Positions 27,576-35,854 of a stretch of 35,854 nt of DNA are shown one piece after another. The stretch comes from Thermoplasmatota archaeon (lineage in GTDB: Archaea; Thermoplasmatota; E2; DHVEG-1): NCBI GenBank assembly GCA_030612095.1, contig JAUWOO010000003.1, positions 1-35,854 of the forward strand. Reading direction: 5' to 3'. Each line of letters starts with the position of its first letter. Within the stretch, counting starts at the first letter, position 1. Below the pieces are notes generated by a model, which saw only the letters and a list, made by a program, of their open reading frames with translations, had not been told where the DNA came from and did not search any database. The position numbers were made by a program, and so were the translations under genes.

Positions 27576-29525
27576 ATGGGAATGGCAATAACGGAAAAAA
27601 TACTTTCTAAACATGTAACAGAAGGCAAGCCAAAAAAGGGAAGTGAGGTAGGAATAAAAATTGATCAGACCCTTACTCAAGACGCAACAGGTACTATGGC
27701 ATACCTACAATTTGAGGCAATGGGTATTTCTAAGGTCAAAACTGAACTCTCAGTAAGCTATGTTGATCACAACACAGTTCAGATTGGTTTTGAGAACGCT
27801 GATGATCATAAATACCTTCAATCTGTCGCTGAAAAATATGGAATCGTTTACTCAAGAGCAGGTAATGGAATTTGTCATCAAGTACATCTAGAAAGATTTG
27901 GCAAACCTGGAAAGACACTACTTGGGTCTGATTCCCATACACCAACCGGTGGTGGAATAGGGATGATTGCTATTGGCGCGGGCGGTCTTGATGTCGCTGT
28001 GGCAATGGCAGGAGGGGCTTTCTACCTAACATATCCTAAAGTTATAAAGATTAACCTTACAGGAAAACTCAGACCATGGGTAGCAGCAAAAGACATCATT
28101 CTCAAGATTTTAGATATATTTACAACAAAGGGAAACGTCGGTTGCGTTTTTGAATATGGTGGCGAAGGAGTGAAAACCCTCTCAGTTCCCGAAAGAGCAA
28201 CAATAACTAATATGGGAGCAGAATGTGGAGTAACCACATCTGTGTTTCCAAGTGATGAGATAACCAAAGAATTTCTAAAAGCACAAGGTAGAGAAAAGGA
28301 CTGGATTGAACTCAAAGCAGATGATGATGCAGAATATGATAAAGTAGTAGACATCAATCTAAGTGAACTAGAACCACTTGCAGCAACGCCCCATAGTCCA
28401 GGCAACATAAAAACAGTAAGAGAACTAGAAGGAATGGACGTCGATCAAGTCTGTCTCGGAAGTTGTACAAACTCATCATACAAAGATTTGATGACCGTTG
28501 CCCACATTCTAAAGGGCAAGAAAAACAATACAAACGTTAGCTTTGTTGTTGCACCAGGATCAAAACAAGTATTGGAGAATATAATTAAAGATGGGGGATT
28601 TACAGACATTGTTTCTTCAGGTGCAAGAATTGCAGAGTCGGCCTGTGGTTTCTGCATAGGAAACAGTCAATCACCAAAAACAGATGCAGTGTCACTTAGA
28701 ACAAGTAACAGAAATTTCTTAAGTCGCTCGGGAACAAAAAGCGCACAGATCTATCTTGTAAGTCCCGAAACTGCTGCCGCAGCAGTAATAACCGGTAAAT
28801 TTACTGATCCAAGAGATCTTGAAAAAATTGGCATAAAATATCCATCCATCGATATGCCCGCTCAGTTTTACTTAGATGACAGCATGTTCATTTTCCCAAA
28901 GGAAAATTCAGGTAAAGTCAAGATATACCGGGGACCAAACATCGGTGATCCACCAGCAAGTGATCCAATCCCAGATACAATAGCTGGAGAAGTAACAATC
29001 AAAGTAGAAGACAAGATCACCACAGACCACATTATTCCCGCTGGAAGTAAGATGAAGTATAGATCAAACGTTCCAAAATATTCAGAATTTTTATTTGAAG
29101 TTGTCGATCCAACGTTTCATGACCGTGCTGAAAAAATACGCGACAGTGGAAAACACAACATAATTGTTGCTGGACTAAGTTACGGCCAAGGTTCCTCAAG
29201 AGAACACGCAGCATTGTGTCCAATGTACATGGGAGTAAAAGCAGTAATTGCAAAATCTCTTGAGAGAATTCATAAAGCCAATCTCATAAATTTTGGTATA
29301 ATTCCACTAACATTCAAAAACGAAAAAGATTACGATAGTATTGATCAAGCAGATGAACTAGAAATAACAAATATAAAAGAGATTCTTGAAGCAGGAAAAA
29401 CAGTAGTTGTAAGGAATAAGACTAAAGGATTAGAATTCAAGGTTGATTATGACCTTTCCGACAGGCAAAAAATGATTTTGCTTGCGGGAGGGACACTTGC
29501 TTACATGAAAAAGCAGGCAAAATGA
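27576..29525 (+). CDS. acn: Aconitate hydratase (fused, Aquifex-type)
   Basis: IDQTLTQDATGTMAYLQFEAMG, LLGSDSHTPTGGGIGMIAIGAGGLDVA, CLGSCTNSS, ESACGFCIGN, GLSYGQGSSREHAALCP. ATG at 27576 preferred over 27450, which adds 42 non-conserved-looking residues. Confidence 0.92.
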   Translation: MGMAITEKILSKHVTEGKPKKGSEVGIKIDQTLTQDATGTMAYLQFEAMGISKVKTELSVSYVDHNTVQIGFENADDHKYLQSVAEKYGIVYSRAGNGICHQVHLERFGKPGKTLLGSDSHTPTGGGIGMIAIGAGGLDVAVAMAGGAFYLTYPKVIKINLTGKLRPWVAAKDIILKILDIFTTKGNVGCVFEYGGEGVKTLSVPERATITNMGAECGVTTSVFPSDEITKEFLKAQGREKDWIELKADDDAEYDKVVDINLSELEPLAATPHSPGNIKTVRELEGMDVDQVCLGSCTNSSYKDLMTVAHILKGKKNNTNVSFVVAPGSKQVLENIIKDGGFTDIVSSGARIAESACGFCIGNSQSPKTDAVSLRTSNRNFLSRSGTKSAQIYLVSPETAAAAVITGKFTDPRDLEKIGIKYPSIDMPAQFYLDDSMFIFPKENSGKVKIYRGPNIGDPPASDPIPDTIAGEVTIKVEDKITTDHIIPAGSKMKYRSNVPKYSEFLFEVVDPTFHDRAEKIRDSGKHNIIVAGLSYGQGSSREHAALCPMYMGVKAVIAKSLERIHKANLINFGIIPLTFKNEKDYDSIDQADELEITNIKEILEAGKTVVVRNKTKGLEFKVDYDLSDRQKMILLAGGTLAYMKKQAK

Positions 29526-29545
29526 AAAATGGGAGAATGTAAAGT

Positions 29546-30823
29546 ATGGCACAAAGAGGAGTAAGAGAATTTGACGCTAAAAAAATGCTAGCCACCTACT
29601 GGTCAGAGTATGTGAGCAAAGAGTTCAGTTACCCTGGAAAAGTTGCTCTTGTTGGACCAGAAACTAATATGGATAAACTAGCAAAAGAGGAGCCCTGGCT
29701 AAAAAAGGAAAAACTCGTAATAAAGCCGGATCAACTATTTGGAAAAAGAGGGAAGCACGGCCTAATCAAACTCAATGCATCTTTTGATGAAGCGAAGAAA
29801 TGGATAAAAGAACGCATAAACAAAGACACAAAGGTTGGAAAGGTAACGGGAACGCTTACACATTTTATTATTGAACCATTCACACCCCATGAAGGAGAAT
29901 ATTACATAGCAATCAAAAGCAATCGGGCTGGTGACACCATCTATTTCTCAAATCACGGTGGAGTTGACATAGAGTCGGTCTGGGATACCGTAGCAGAAAT
30001 ACCTGTTGGAATCACTGACGATATTGACAAGATAGATATTGAATCAAAACTGCCAAAAGACACACCAAAAGAAAGTAAAAAAATCATTACAGATTTCATA
30101 CGTGGACTTTTTAGATTTTACGCAGATCTTGGCTATGCATACCTGGAAATTAACCCATTTGCAATAACAGACAACAAAATTGTTCCATTAGATCTTGTAG
30201 CAAGAATTGATGACACTGCGTACTTTGAATGTCAATCTAAATGGGGAGATCTTACGTTTCCAGCACCGTTTGGTAGAAAACTCTCCAAAGAGGAATACTA
30301 TATCAAAGAACTAGATGAAAAAACCGGTGCATCACTTAAGCTCACCCTCCTCAACCCAAAAGGCAATGTATGGACAATGGTTGCAGGCGGTGGTGCCAGC
30401 GTTATTTATGCTGACACAATTGTTGATTTAGGATACAAAGACGACCTTGCAAATTATGGAGAATACAGTGGGAATCCAAACAGAGATTCGACCTACGAAT
30501 ATGCTAAAACAGTCCTTGATCTTATGACAAGAGAAAAAGCTCCAAAGGGAAAACCTAAGTTCCTTATAATTGGAGGAGGAATTGCAAACTTCACAGATAT
30601 TGCAAAAACATTTGCAGGAATCACTATGGCACTCAAAGATTACAAGAAAAAACTTCAAGAAATCAACGTCAAGATATACGTTAGAAGAGGCGGACCAAAC
30701 TATCAAGAGGGATTAAAGATAATGAAAAAACTCGGTGAAGAACTTGGTGTTCCAATAGAAGTATATGGACCTGAAATGCACATGACAAGAATTGTCCCAA
30801 TGGCTCTAGATGGAGGTAATTAA
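29546..30823 (+). CDS. aclB: ATP-citrate lyase, small (SucC/ATP-grasp-like) subunit
   Basis: MAQRGVREFDAKKMLATYWSEYV, DQLFGKRGKHGLIKLN, EINPFAI, VAGGGASVIYADTI, LIIGGGIANFTDIAKTFAGI. Confidence 0.9.
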   Translation: MAQRGVREFDAKKMLATYWSEYVSKEFSYPGKVALVGPETNMDKLAKEEPWLKKEKLVIKPDQLFGKRGKHGLIKLNASFDEAKKWIKERINKDTKVGKVTGTLTHFIIEPFTPHEGEYYIAIKSNRAGDTIYFSNHGGVDIESVWDTVAEIPVGITDDIDKIDIESKLPKDTPKESKKIITDFIRGLFRFYADLGYAYLEINPFAITDNKIVPLDLVARIDDTAYFECQSKWGDLTFPAPFGRKLSKEEYYIKELDEKTGASLKLTLLNPKGNVWTMVAGGGASVIYADTIVDLGYKDDLANYGEYSGNPNRDSTYEYAKTVLDLMTREKAPKGKPKFLIIGGGIANFTDIAKTFAGITMALKDYKKKLQEINVKIYVRRGGPNYQEGLKIMKKLGEELGVPIEVYGPEMHMTRIVPMALDGGN

Positions 30824-30824
30824 A

Positions 30825-32681
30825 ATGAAAGAAAGACCAGAATATGTATTATTCGATAAGGATACAAAGGCCATAGTATTTGGATATCAACAGAATGCAA
30901 TCCAACGTATGCTTGATTTTGATTACATATGCAGAAGAAAAGAGCCGTCTGTTACCTGTATTGTAAATCCCACTAGAGAAGGATATCATAAGTGCTTCTG
31001 GGGAACTAAAGATATAATGATCCCCATGTATAAAACAATTAAAGAGGCTGTAGAAAAACACCCAGATGCGGACGTCATGGTAAACTTTGCTTCCTTTAGA
31101 TCTGCATATCAAACGTCAAAAGAAGCTCTTGAAAGCAAAACTATACGAACAGTAGCAATTATTGCCGAAGGAGTTCCAGAAAGAAGATCAAGAGAATTAA
31201 TCAAGATCGCAAACGAAAAGAAAAAATGGATAATCGGCCCTGCGACAGTTGGAGGTATTGCTGGTGGTGGATTCAGAATAGGAAACACCGCAGGAATGCT
31301 TGACAACATTATTGCCTGTCGTCTTCACAGACCTGGCAGTGTTGCATATGTATCGAAATCAGGCGGCCTATCAAATGAGTTGAATAACATCATTGCTCGT
31401 AACACAGATGGTGTCCGTGAAGGGGTTGCAATTGGCGGTGACCGATATCCTGGATCGACATTCATTGAACATATTGAGAGGTACGAAAAAAATCCCGATA
31501 TCAAAATGATAGTACTATTGGGAGAGGTCGGCGGTGTTGATGAATATGTTGTTGTTGACGCATTAAAATCTGGAAAAATAAAGAAACCTCTCGTTGCATG
31601 GTGTATTGGAACATGTTCAAAGGTATTCCCTGCAGAAGTTCAATTTGGTCATGCAGGCGCAAGGGCTGGAGCTGAAAGAGAAACAGCAGATGTAAAAAAT
31701 AAAGCGCTAAAAGAGGCAGGAGCCGTCGTCCCAGACTCCTTTGAAGATTTTGACAAGAAAATCAAAGAAACTTTTGATAAAGAAGTAAAAGCGGGAAGAA
31801 TAAAACCAATGCCCGATATAGAACCTCCAAAGATACCCCTTGATTATAAGGTTGCTATTCGTGATGGTATTGTAAGAAGACCATCTGAATTCATAAGTAC
31901 AATTTCAGATGATCGCGGCGAAGAACTCATGTACTGTGGCGTTCCAATCAGCAAGATATTCGAGGATGATTATGGACTTGGTGGTGTACTTGGTCTACTT
32001 TGGTTCAAGAAGAAACTTCCGAAATGGAGTACTGATTTCCTTGAGATGGTTGTCCTTCTTACGGCAGATCATGGCCCAGCTGTATCTGGAGCACATAATG
32101 CAATTGTTACTGCAAGGGCAGGAAAAGACTTGATTTCATCACTTGTTAGTGGTCTTCTCACCATTGGACCAAGATTTGGAGGGGCAGTGAAAGGGGCCGC
32201 AGATCATTTCACTTCATATTGTGATGCAGGACATCCACCAGAATTCATGGTAAAGGATATGAAAATCAAAAACATCAACATCCAAGGTATCGGCCATAGA
32301 ATCAAATCGGTCACAAATCCAGACAAACGTGTGGAACTTCTGAAAGACTATGCAAAAAAGAATTTCCCGATGACGCCATATCTGGATTATGCTATTGAAG
32401 TGGAAAAAATAACTACTGCAAAGCGAGGTAATCTCATCCTCAATGTTGATGGGTGTATTGGTATCCTTTGTTGCGATATGTTTAGAAGTATAGGTTACAC
32501 AAAAGAAGAAGTAAAAGAATTTGTCTCACTTGGAACACTTAATGCCCTATTTGTCCTAGGGCGCAGTATTGGATTTATGGGGCATATAATGGATCAGAAG
32601 AGACTTAAAACAGGATTATACAGGCATCCGTGGGATGACATTGCGTATATGATGCCAGATAAACCTGAGAAGGTGAAGTAA
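30825..32681 (+). CDS. aclA: ATP-citrate lyase, large subunit (SucD-like plus citrate synthase domain)
   Basis: GNTAGMLDNIIACRLHRPGSVAYVSKSGGLSNELNNIIAR, FGHAGARAGAE, DHGPAVSGAHNAIVTARAGKDLISSL, LNVDGCIGILCCDMF. ATG at 30825 preceded by GGAGGT. Confidence 0.95.
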   Translation: MKERPEYVLFDKDTKAIVFGYQQNAIQRMLDFDYICRRKEPSVTCIVNPTREGYHKCFWGTKDIMIPMYKTIKEAVEKHPDADVMVNFASFRSAYQTSKEALESKTIRTVAIIAEGVPERRSRELIKIANEKKKWIIGPATVGGIAGGGFRIGNTAGMLDNIIACRLHRPGSVAYVSKSGGLSNELNNIIARNTDGVREGVAIGGDRYPGSTFIEHIERYEKNPDIKMIVLLGEVGGVDEYVVVDALKSGKIKKPLVAWCIGTCSKVFPAEVQFGHAGARAGAERETADVKNKALKEAGAVVPDSFEDFDKKIKETFDKEVKAGRIKPMPDIEPPKIPLDYKVAIRDGIVRRPSEFISTISDDRGEELMYCGVPISKIFEDDYGLGGVLGLLWFKKKLPKWSTDFLEMVVLLTADHGPAVSGAHNAIVTARAGKDLISSLVSGLLTIGPRFGGAVKGAADHFTSYCDAGHPPEFMVKDMKIKNINIQGIGHRIKSVTNPDKRVELLKDYAKKNFPMTPYLDYAIEVEKITTAKRGNLILNVDGCIGILCCDMFRSIGYTKEEVKEFVSLGTLNALFVLGRSIGFMGHIMDQKRLKTGLYRHPWDDIAYMMPDKPEKVK

Positions 32682-34913
32682 TTGGATGGAAAAGGAAAGA
32701 TAATTTATACAAAGGTTGATGAAGCGCCAGCTTTAGCAACTTATTCTTTTCTACCTATTATAAAAAGGTTCACAGAAGTTGGAGAGATAACAGTTGAAAC
32801 AAGAGATATTTCACTAGCAGGAAGAATTGTTGCAAAATTTCCTGAAAATCTTGCAAAGGAACAAAGGATATCAGATGATTTAGCAGAACTTGGCGATCTG
32901 GTTAAAAAACCAGAAGCAAATATCATCAAACTACCATGTATCAGCGCATCACTACCTCAATTGAAAGCAGCAATAAAAGAATTACAAGACCATGGCTATA
33001 ATCTTTTAGATTATCCAGAGGATCCAAAAAATGATAAAGAAAAAGAAATAAAAGCCAGATATGACAAGATTAAAGGAAGCGCGGTAAACCCTGTTTTAAG
33101 AGAAGGAAACTCAGATCGAAGAGTCCCCGGACCTGTAAAAAACTATGCAAAACAAAACCCACATCCAATGGGTGAATGGACCGCTGATTCAAAATCACAT
33201 GTTACACATATGAAAAGTAATGATCTTTGTTCAAATGAGAAATCTACAACAATTACAAAAGAAACAGCAGGAGATGCAAAAATTGAGTTTATAGGTCAAG
33301 ATGGAACTACTAAAGTTTTAAAGGAAAAACTTGCACTACTTGATGGTGAAATAATTGATGCAACAGTTATGAACAAAAATGCGCTACGTGCATTTCTTGA
33401 AGAACAAGTCGAAGATGCAAAAAAGAAAGATGTTTTGTTTTCTGTTCATTTGAAAGCTACAATGATGAAAGTATCAGACCCGATTATTTTTGGTCATGTA
33501 GTTTCTGTTTTCTTCAAAGATGTATTTGAAAAACATACATCTGTTTTTAAAGAAATAGGTGTCAACCCTAACAATGGACTAGGTGACCTTTATGCAAAAA
33601 TCAAAACACTTCCGGATGATGAAAGAAAAGAAATCGAATCTGACATACAAGCATGTTATGAAAATAGACCTAAACTTGCGATGGTGAACTCTGATAAGGG
33701 AATAACAAATCTACATGTCCCAAGTGATGTAATAATTGATGCATCACTGCCTGCTGCAATCCGAAACTCTGGTCGAATGTGGGGGGCCGATGGCAAGCTT
33801 CATGATACAAAATTTGTGATACCAGACAGCAGTTATGCTGGGGTGTATAAGGAAGTAATTGAGTTTTGTAAAAAAAATGGAGCATTTGACCCAACAACAA
33901 TGGGAACTGTTCCAAATGTTGGTCTTATGGCACAAAAAGCCGAAGAATATGGATCTCATGATAAGACATTTCAAATCCCCGGTGATGGAAAAGTTCGTGT
34001 AGTTTCAGCATCAGGAGAAATAATGATTGAACACAATGTTGAAGAAGGTGATATCTGGCGTATGTGCCAGGTAAAAAACTTACCTATTCAAGACTGGGTT
34101 AAACTAGCGGTTAACAGAGCAAAAGCAACAGGTTCACCTGCTGTTTTCTGGCTTGATAAAAACCGAGCTCATGATGCACAGTTGATAAATAAAGTTAACC
34201 ACTATCTTAAAGATCATGATACAAAAGATCTCAAAATCCATACAATGACGCCAGTAGAAGCAACACGTTTCTCATGCAAACGTATGAAAGAAGGTAAAGA
34301 CGCCATTTCAGTAACTGGAAACGTACTGCGTGATTATCTAACAGACCTGTTTCCGATTCTTGAAGTTGGAACAAGTGCTAAGATGCTATCAATAGTGCCG
34401 CTCATGAATGGTGGAGGACTTTATGAAACAGGAGCAGGCGGATCAGCACCTAAACATGTTCAACAATTCCGACAAGAAGGTCATCTAAGATGGGATTCAC
34501 TTGGAGAGTTTCTAGCTCTTGCAGTATCATTAGAACATCTAAGTAATACAACCAATAATAAAAAAGCAAAAATACTGGGAGAAACACTTGATCAAGCAAC
34601 CGCTAAATTTTTGATAAACAACAAATCTCCATCTCGAAAGGTTAATGAGTTGGATAACAGGGGAAGTCATTTCTATCTAACATTATACTGGGCACAAGCA
34701 TTAGCTGATCAGACAAAAGATGTAGATCTTCAAAGTCGTTTTGCAAAACTTGCACAAGAACTTGCAGATAACGAAACTAAGATCCTTGATGAGTTGATTG
34801 TAGCACAAGGTAAGTCTGTTGATATTGGTGGTTACTACAAACCAAATGATGAACTAGCGACTGAAATAATGCGTCCAAGCGAAACTTTCAATGCAGCATT
34901 AAAAGCATTGTAA
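32682..34913 (+). CDS. icd: Monomeric isocitrate dehydrogenase (predicted NADP-dependent)
   Basis: [100 protein letters not shown] start directly after the aclA TAA. Confidence 0.95.
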   Translation: MDGKGKIIYTKVDEAPALATYSFLPIIKRFTEVGEITVETRDISLAGRIVAKFPENLAKEQRISDDLAELGDLVKKPEANIIKLPCISASLPQLKAAIKELQDHGYNLLDYPEDPKNDKEKEIKARYDKIKGSAVNPVLREGNSDRRVPGPVKNYAKQNPHPMGEWTADSKSHVTHMKSNDLCSNEKSTTITKETAGDAKIEFIGQDGTTKVLKEKLALLDGEIIDATVMNKNALRAFLEEQVEDAKKKDVLFSVHLKATMMKVSDPIIFGHVVSVFFKDVFEKHTSVFKEIGVNPNNGLGDLYAKIKTLPDDERKEIESDIQACYENRPKLAMVNSDKGITNLHVPSDVIIDASLPAAIRNSGRMWGADGKLHDTKFVIPDSSYAGVYKEVIEFCKKNGAFDPTTMGTVPNVGLMAQKAEEYGSHDKTFQIPGDGKVRVVSASGEIMIEHNVEEGDIWRMCQVKNLPIQDWVKLAVNRAKATGSPAVFWLDKNRAHDAQLINKVNHYLKDHDTKDLKIHTMTPVEATRFSCKRMKEGKDAISVTGNVLRDYLTDLFPILEVGTSAKMLSIVPLMNGGGLYETGAGGSAPKHVQQFRQEGHLRWDSLGEFLALAVSLEHLSNTTNNKKAKILGETLDQATAKFLINNKSPSRKVNELDNRGSHFYLTLYWAQALADQTKDVDLQSRFAKLAQELADNETKILDELIVAQGKSVDIGGYYKPNDELATEIMRPSETFNAALKAL

Positions 34914-34986
34914 GATGTCGAATAATTCAGACAGCCGATAAAAAACTAAATATGTAATATAAAACATACAATGGCACTAGTTTAAT

Positions 34987-35304
34987 ATGGAAGAAATCCT
35001 AAAAGATGCTGTAAAAAAGCATAAACTTGGTGCCACTATTAATCTTTTTGTTACACCGGATGCGCGTTCTAATGTTTTTCCAACAGGAGTTGATGAATGG
35101 AGGAAAAGTATAAAAATATCTGTAAAATCACCTGCGCAAGACAATCGTGCAAATGTTGATGTTATAAAAACTGTTTCTGAATATTTTGATGTATCTCATA
35201 TGAATGTATTACTTTTAAATGGTAAGAAAAACCGTGAGAAAACAGTTCTTCTTCAAGGAATGACACCAGGGAAAATTGTTAGTGAAATCCAGGAGAAACT
35301 ATAG
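34987..35304 (+). CDS. DUF167/YggU family protein
   Basis: LFVTPDARSNVFPTGVDEWRKSIKISVKSPAQDNRANVDVIKTVSEYFDV...LLNGKKNREKTVLLQGM. Confidence 0.85.
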   Translation: MEEILKDAVKKHKLGATINLFVTPDARSNVFPTGVDEWRKSIKISVKSPAQDNRANVDVIKTVSEYFDVSHMNVLLLNGKKNREKTVLLQGMTPGKIVSEIQEKL

Positions 35305-35306
35305 TT

Positions 35307-35699
35307 ATGGATTTTAAAAAATCAATTGAAGATCTTGAAAAAATCATTGATGAGTTAGGGGAGGAAAATAGGTCTATTCCAATTATTGTTGAAGGGAAAA
35401 AAGATATAGAAGCTCTTCGTAAACTTGATATTAATGGAGAAATTATTGGGATTAATTCTGGCCATACTCTTATCGACTTTTGTGATAAGATTGCCCAAGA
35501 GCATACAGATATAATTATCCTTACTGACTGGGATAGAAAAGGAGGTTATCTATGCCGAACAATCAAGAAGAATCTTGAAGGACGGGTTAACTGTAATACA
35601 AAATACAGGGAATTGTTTGCTAAAAATGCAATGATTCGGACTCTTGAAGGTTTACCCTCATGGCTTGAAACGATGAAGGAGAAGCTAAACCTGATTTAA
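35307..35699 (+). CDS. Small Toprim-domain protein (UPF0292-like)
   Basis: SIPIIVEGKKDIEALRKLDINGEIIGINSG and IIILTDWDRKGGYLCRTI Toprim motifs. Confidence 0.8.
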   Translation: MDFKKSIEDLEKIIDELGEENRSIPIIVEGKKDIEALRKLDINGEIIGINSGHTLIDFCDKIAQEHTDIIILTDWDRKGGYLCRTIKKNLEGRVNCNTKYRELFAKNAMIRTLEGLPSWLETMKEKLNLI

Positions 35700-35806
35700 G
35701 CAGCTAATTTGATAAAACTATGGTTTACCCATTAAATGCAAAAAAAAGTTGCAAAATTGAACATTTTCAGAAACTTTTAAGTTTAAGCACGGAATTAAAC
35801 AATTTA

Positions 35807-35854
35807 ATGAAGAATGAGTTTGGAAGGATAATACTACCAATCGATGGATCTAAA
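35807..35854 (+). CDS. Start of a UspA-like universal stress protein, truncated by the window edge
   Basis: ATG at 35807 opens MKNEFGRIILPIDGSK..., like UspA N-termini (ILVPIDGS). Only 16 codons visible. Confidence 0.5.
   Translation, partial: MKNEFGRIILPIDGSK

Noticed and set aside
1-35854. CRISPR arrays, transposons, prophage, toxin-antitoxin or defence islands
   Set aside because: No regularly spaced repeats, transposase/integrase motifs or defence-domain proteins were visible on either strand; the window reads as a core chromosomal region.

Overview
AT-rich archaeal chromosome segment. Gene content and family types (Taw3, UPF0058, UPF0292-type Toprim, archaeal DnaG, His-type Thi4, Aquifex-type aconitase) suggest a euryarchaeal, possibly Thermoplasmata-like, organism; this is inference only. 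It is densely coding and mostly core metabolism and information processing: UbiA prenyltransferase (cut by the left edge), two stand-alone receiver proteins, a PflX-like radical SAM protein, a secreted beta-lactamase-fold hydrolase, RNase HII, SerC, Taw3, a saccharopine-dehydrogenase-like enzyme, PaaK plus an AEC-like permease, Thi4, GNAT, UPF0058, DnaG, MetRS, PurC, an exported metallophosphoesterase, a HutH-family lyase, NadE, two-subunit fumarase, AcsA, a duplicated HTH regulator, aconitase, ATP-citrate lyase (AclB, AclA), monomeric IDH, a DUF167 protein, a Toprim protein, and the start of a UspA-like gene at the right edge. RNA genes: one tRNA-Thr(CGT), and one tRNA-Glu(CTC)-like sequence with an intact 3' half and a disrupted 5' half. 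I found no CRISPR array, transposase, phage gene or defence system. Items most worth a second look: a natural Ala-Cys-Gly triad where the HutH family normally has the MIO-forming Ala-Ser-Gly; a compact acn-aclB-aclA-icd citrate module next to a tandem-duplicated HTH regulator and acsA; the degenerate tRNA-Glu; and an unlisted 41-aa four-cysteine mini-ORF.
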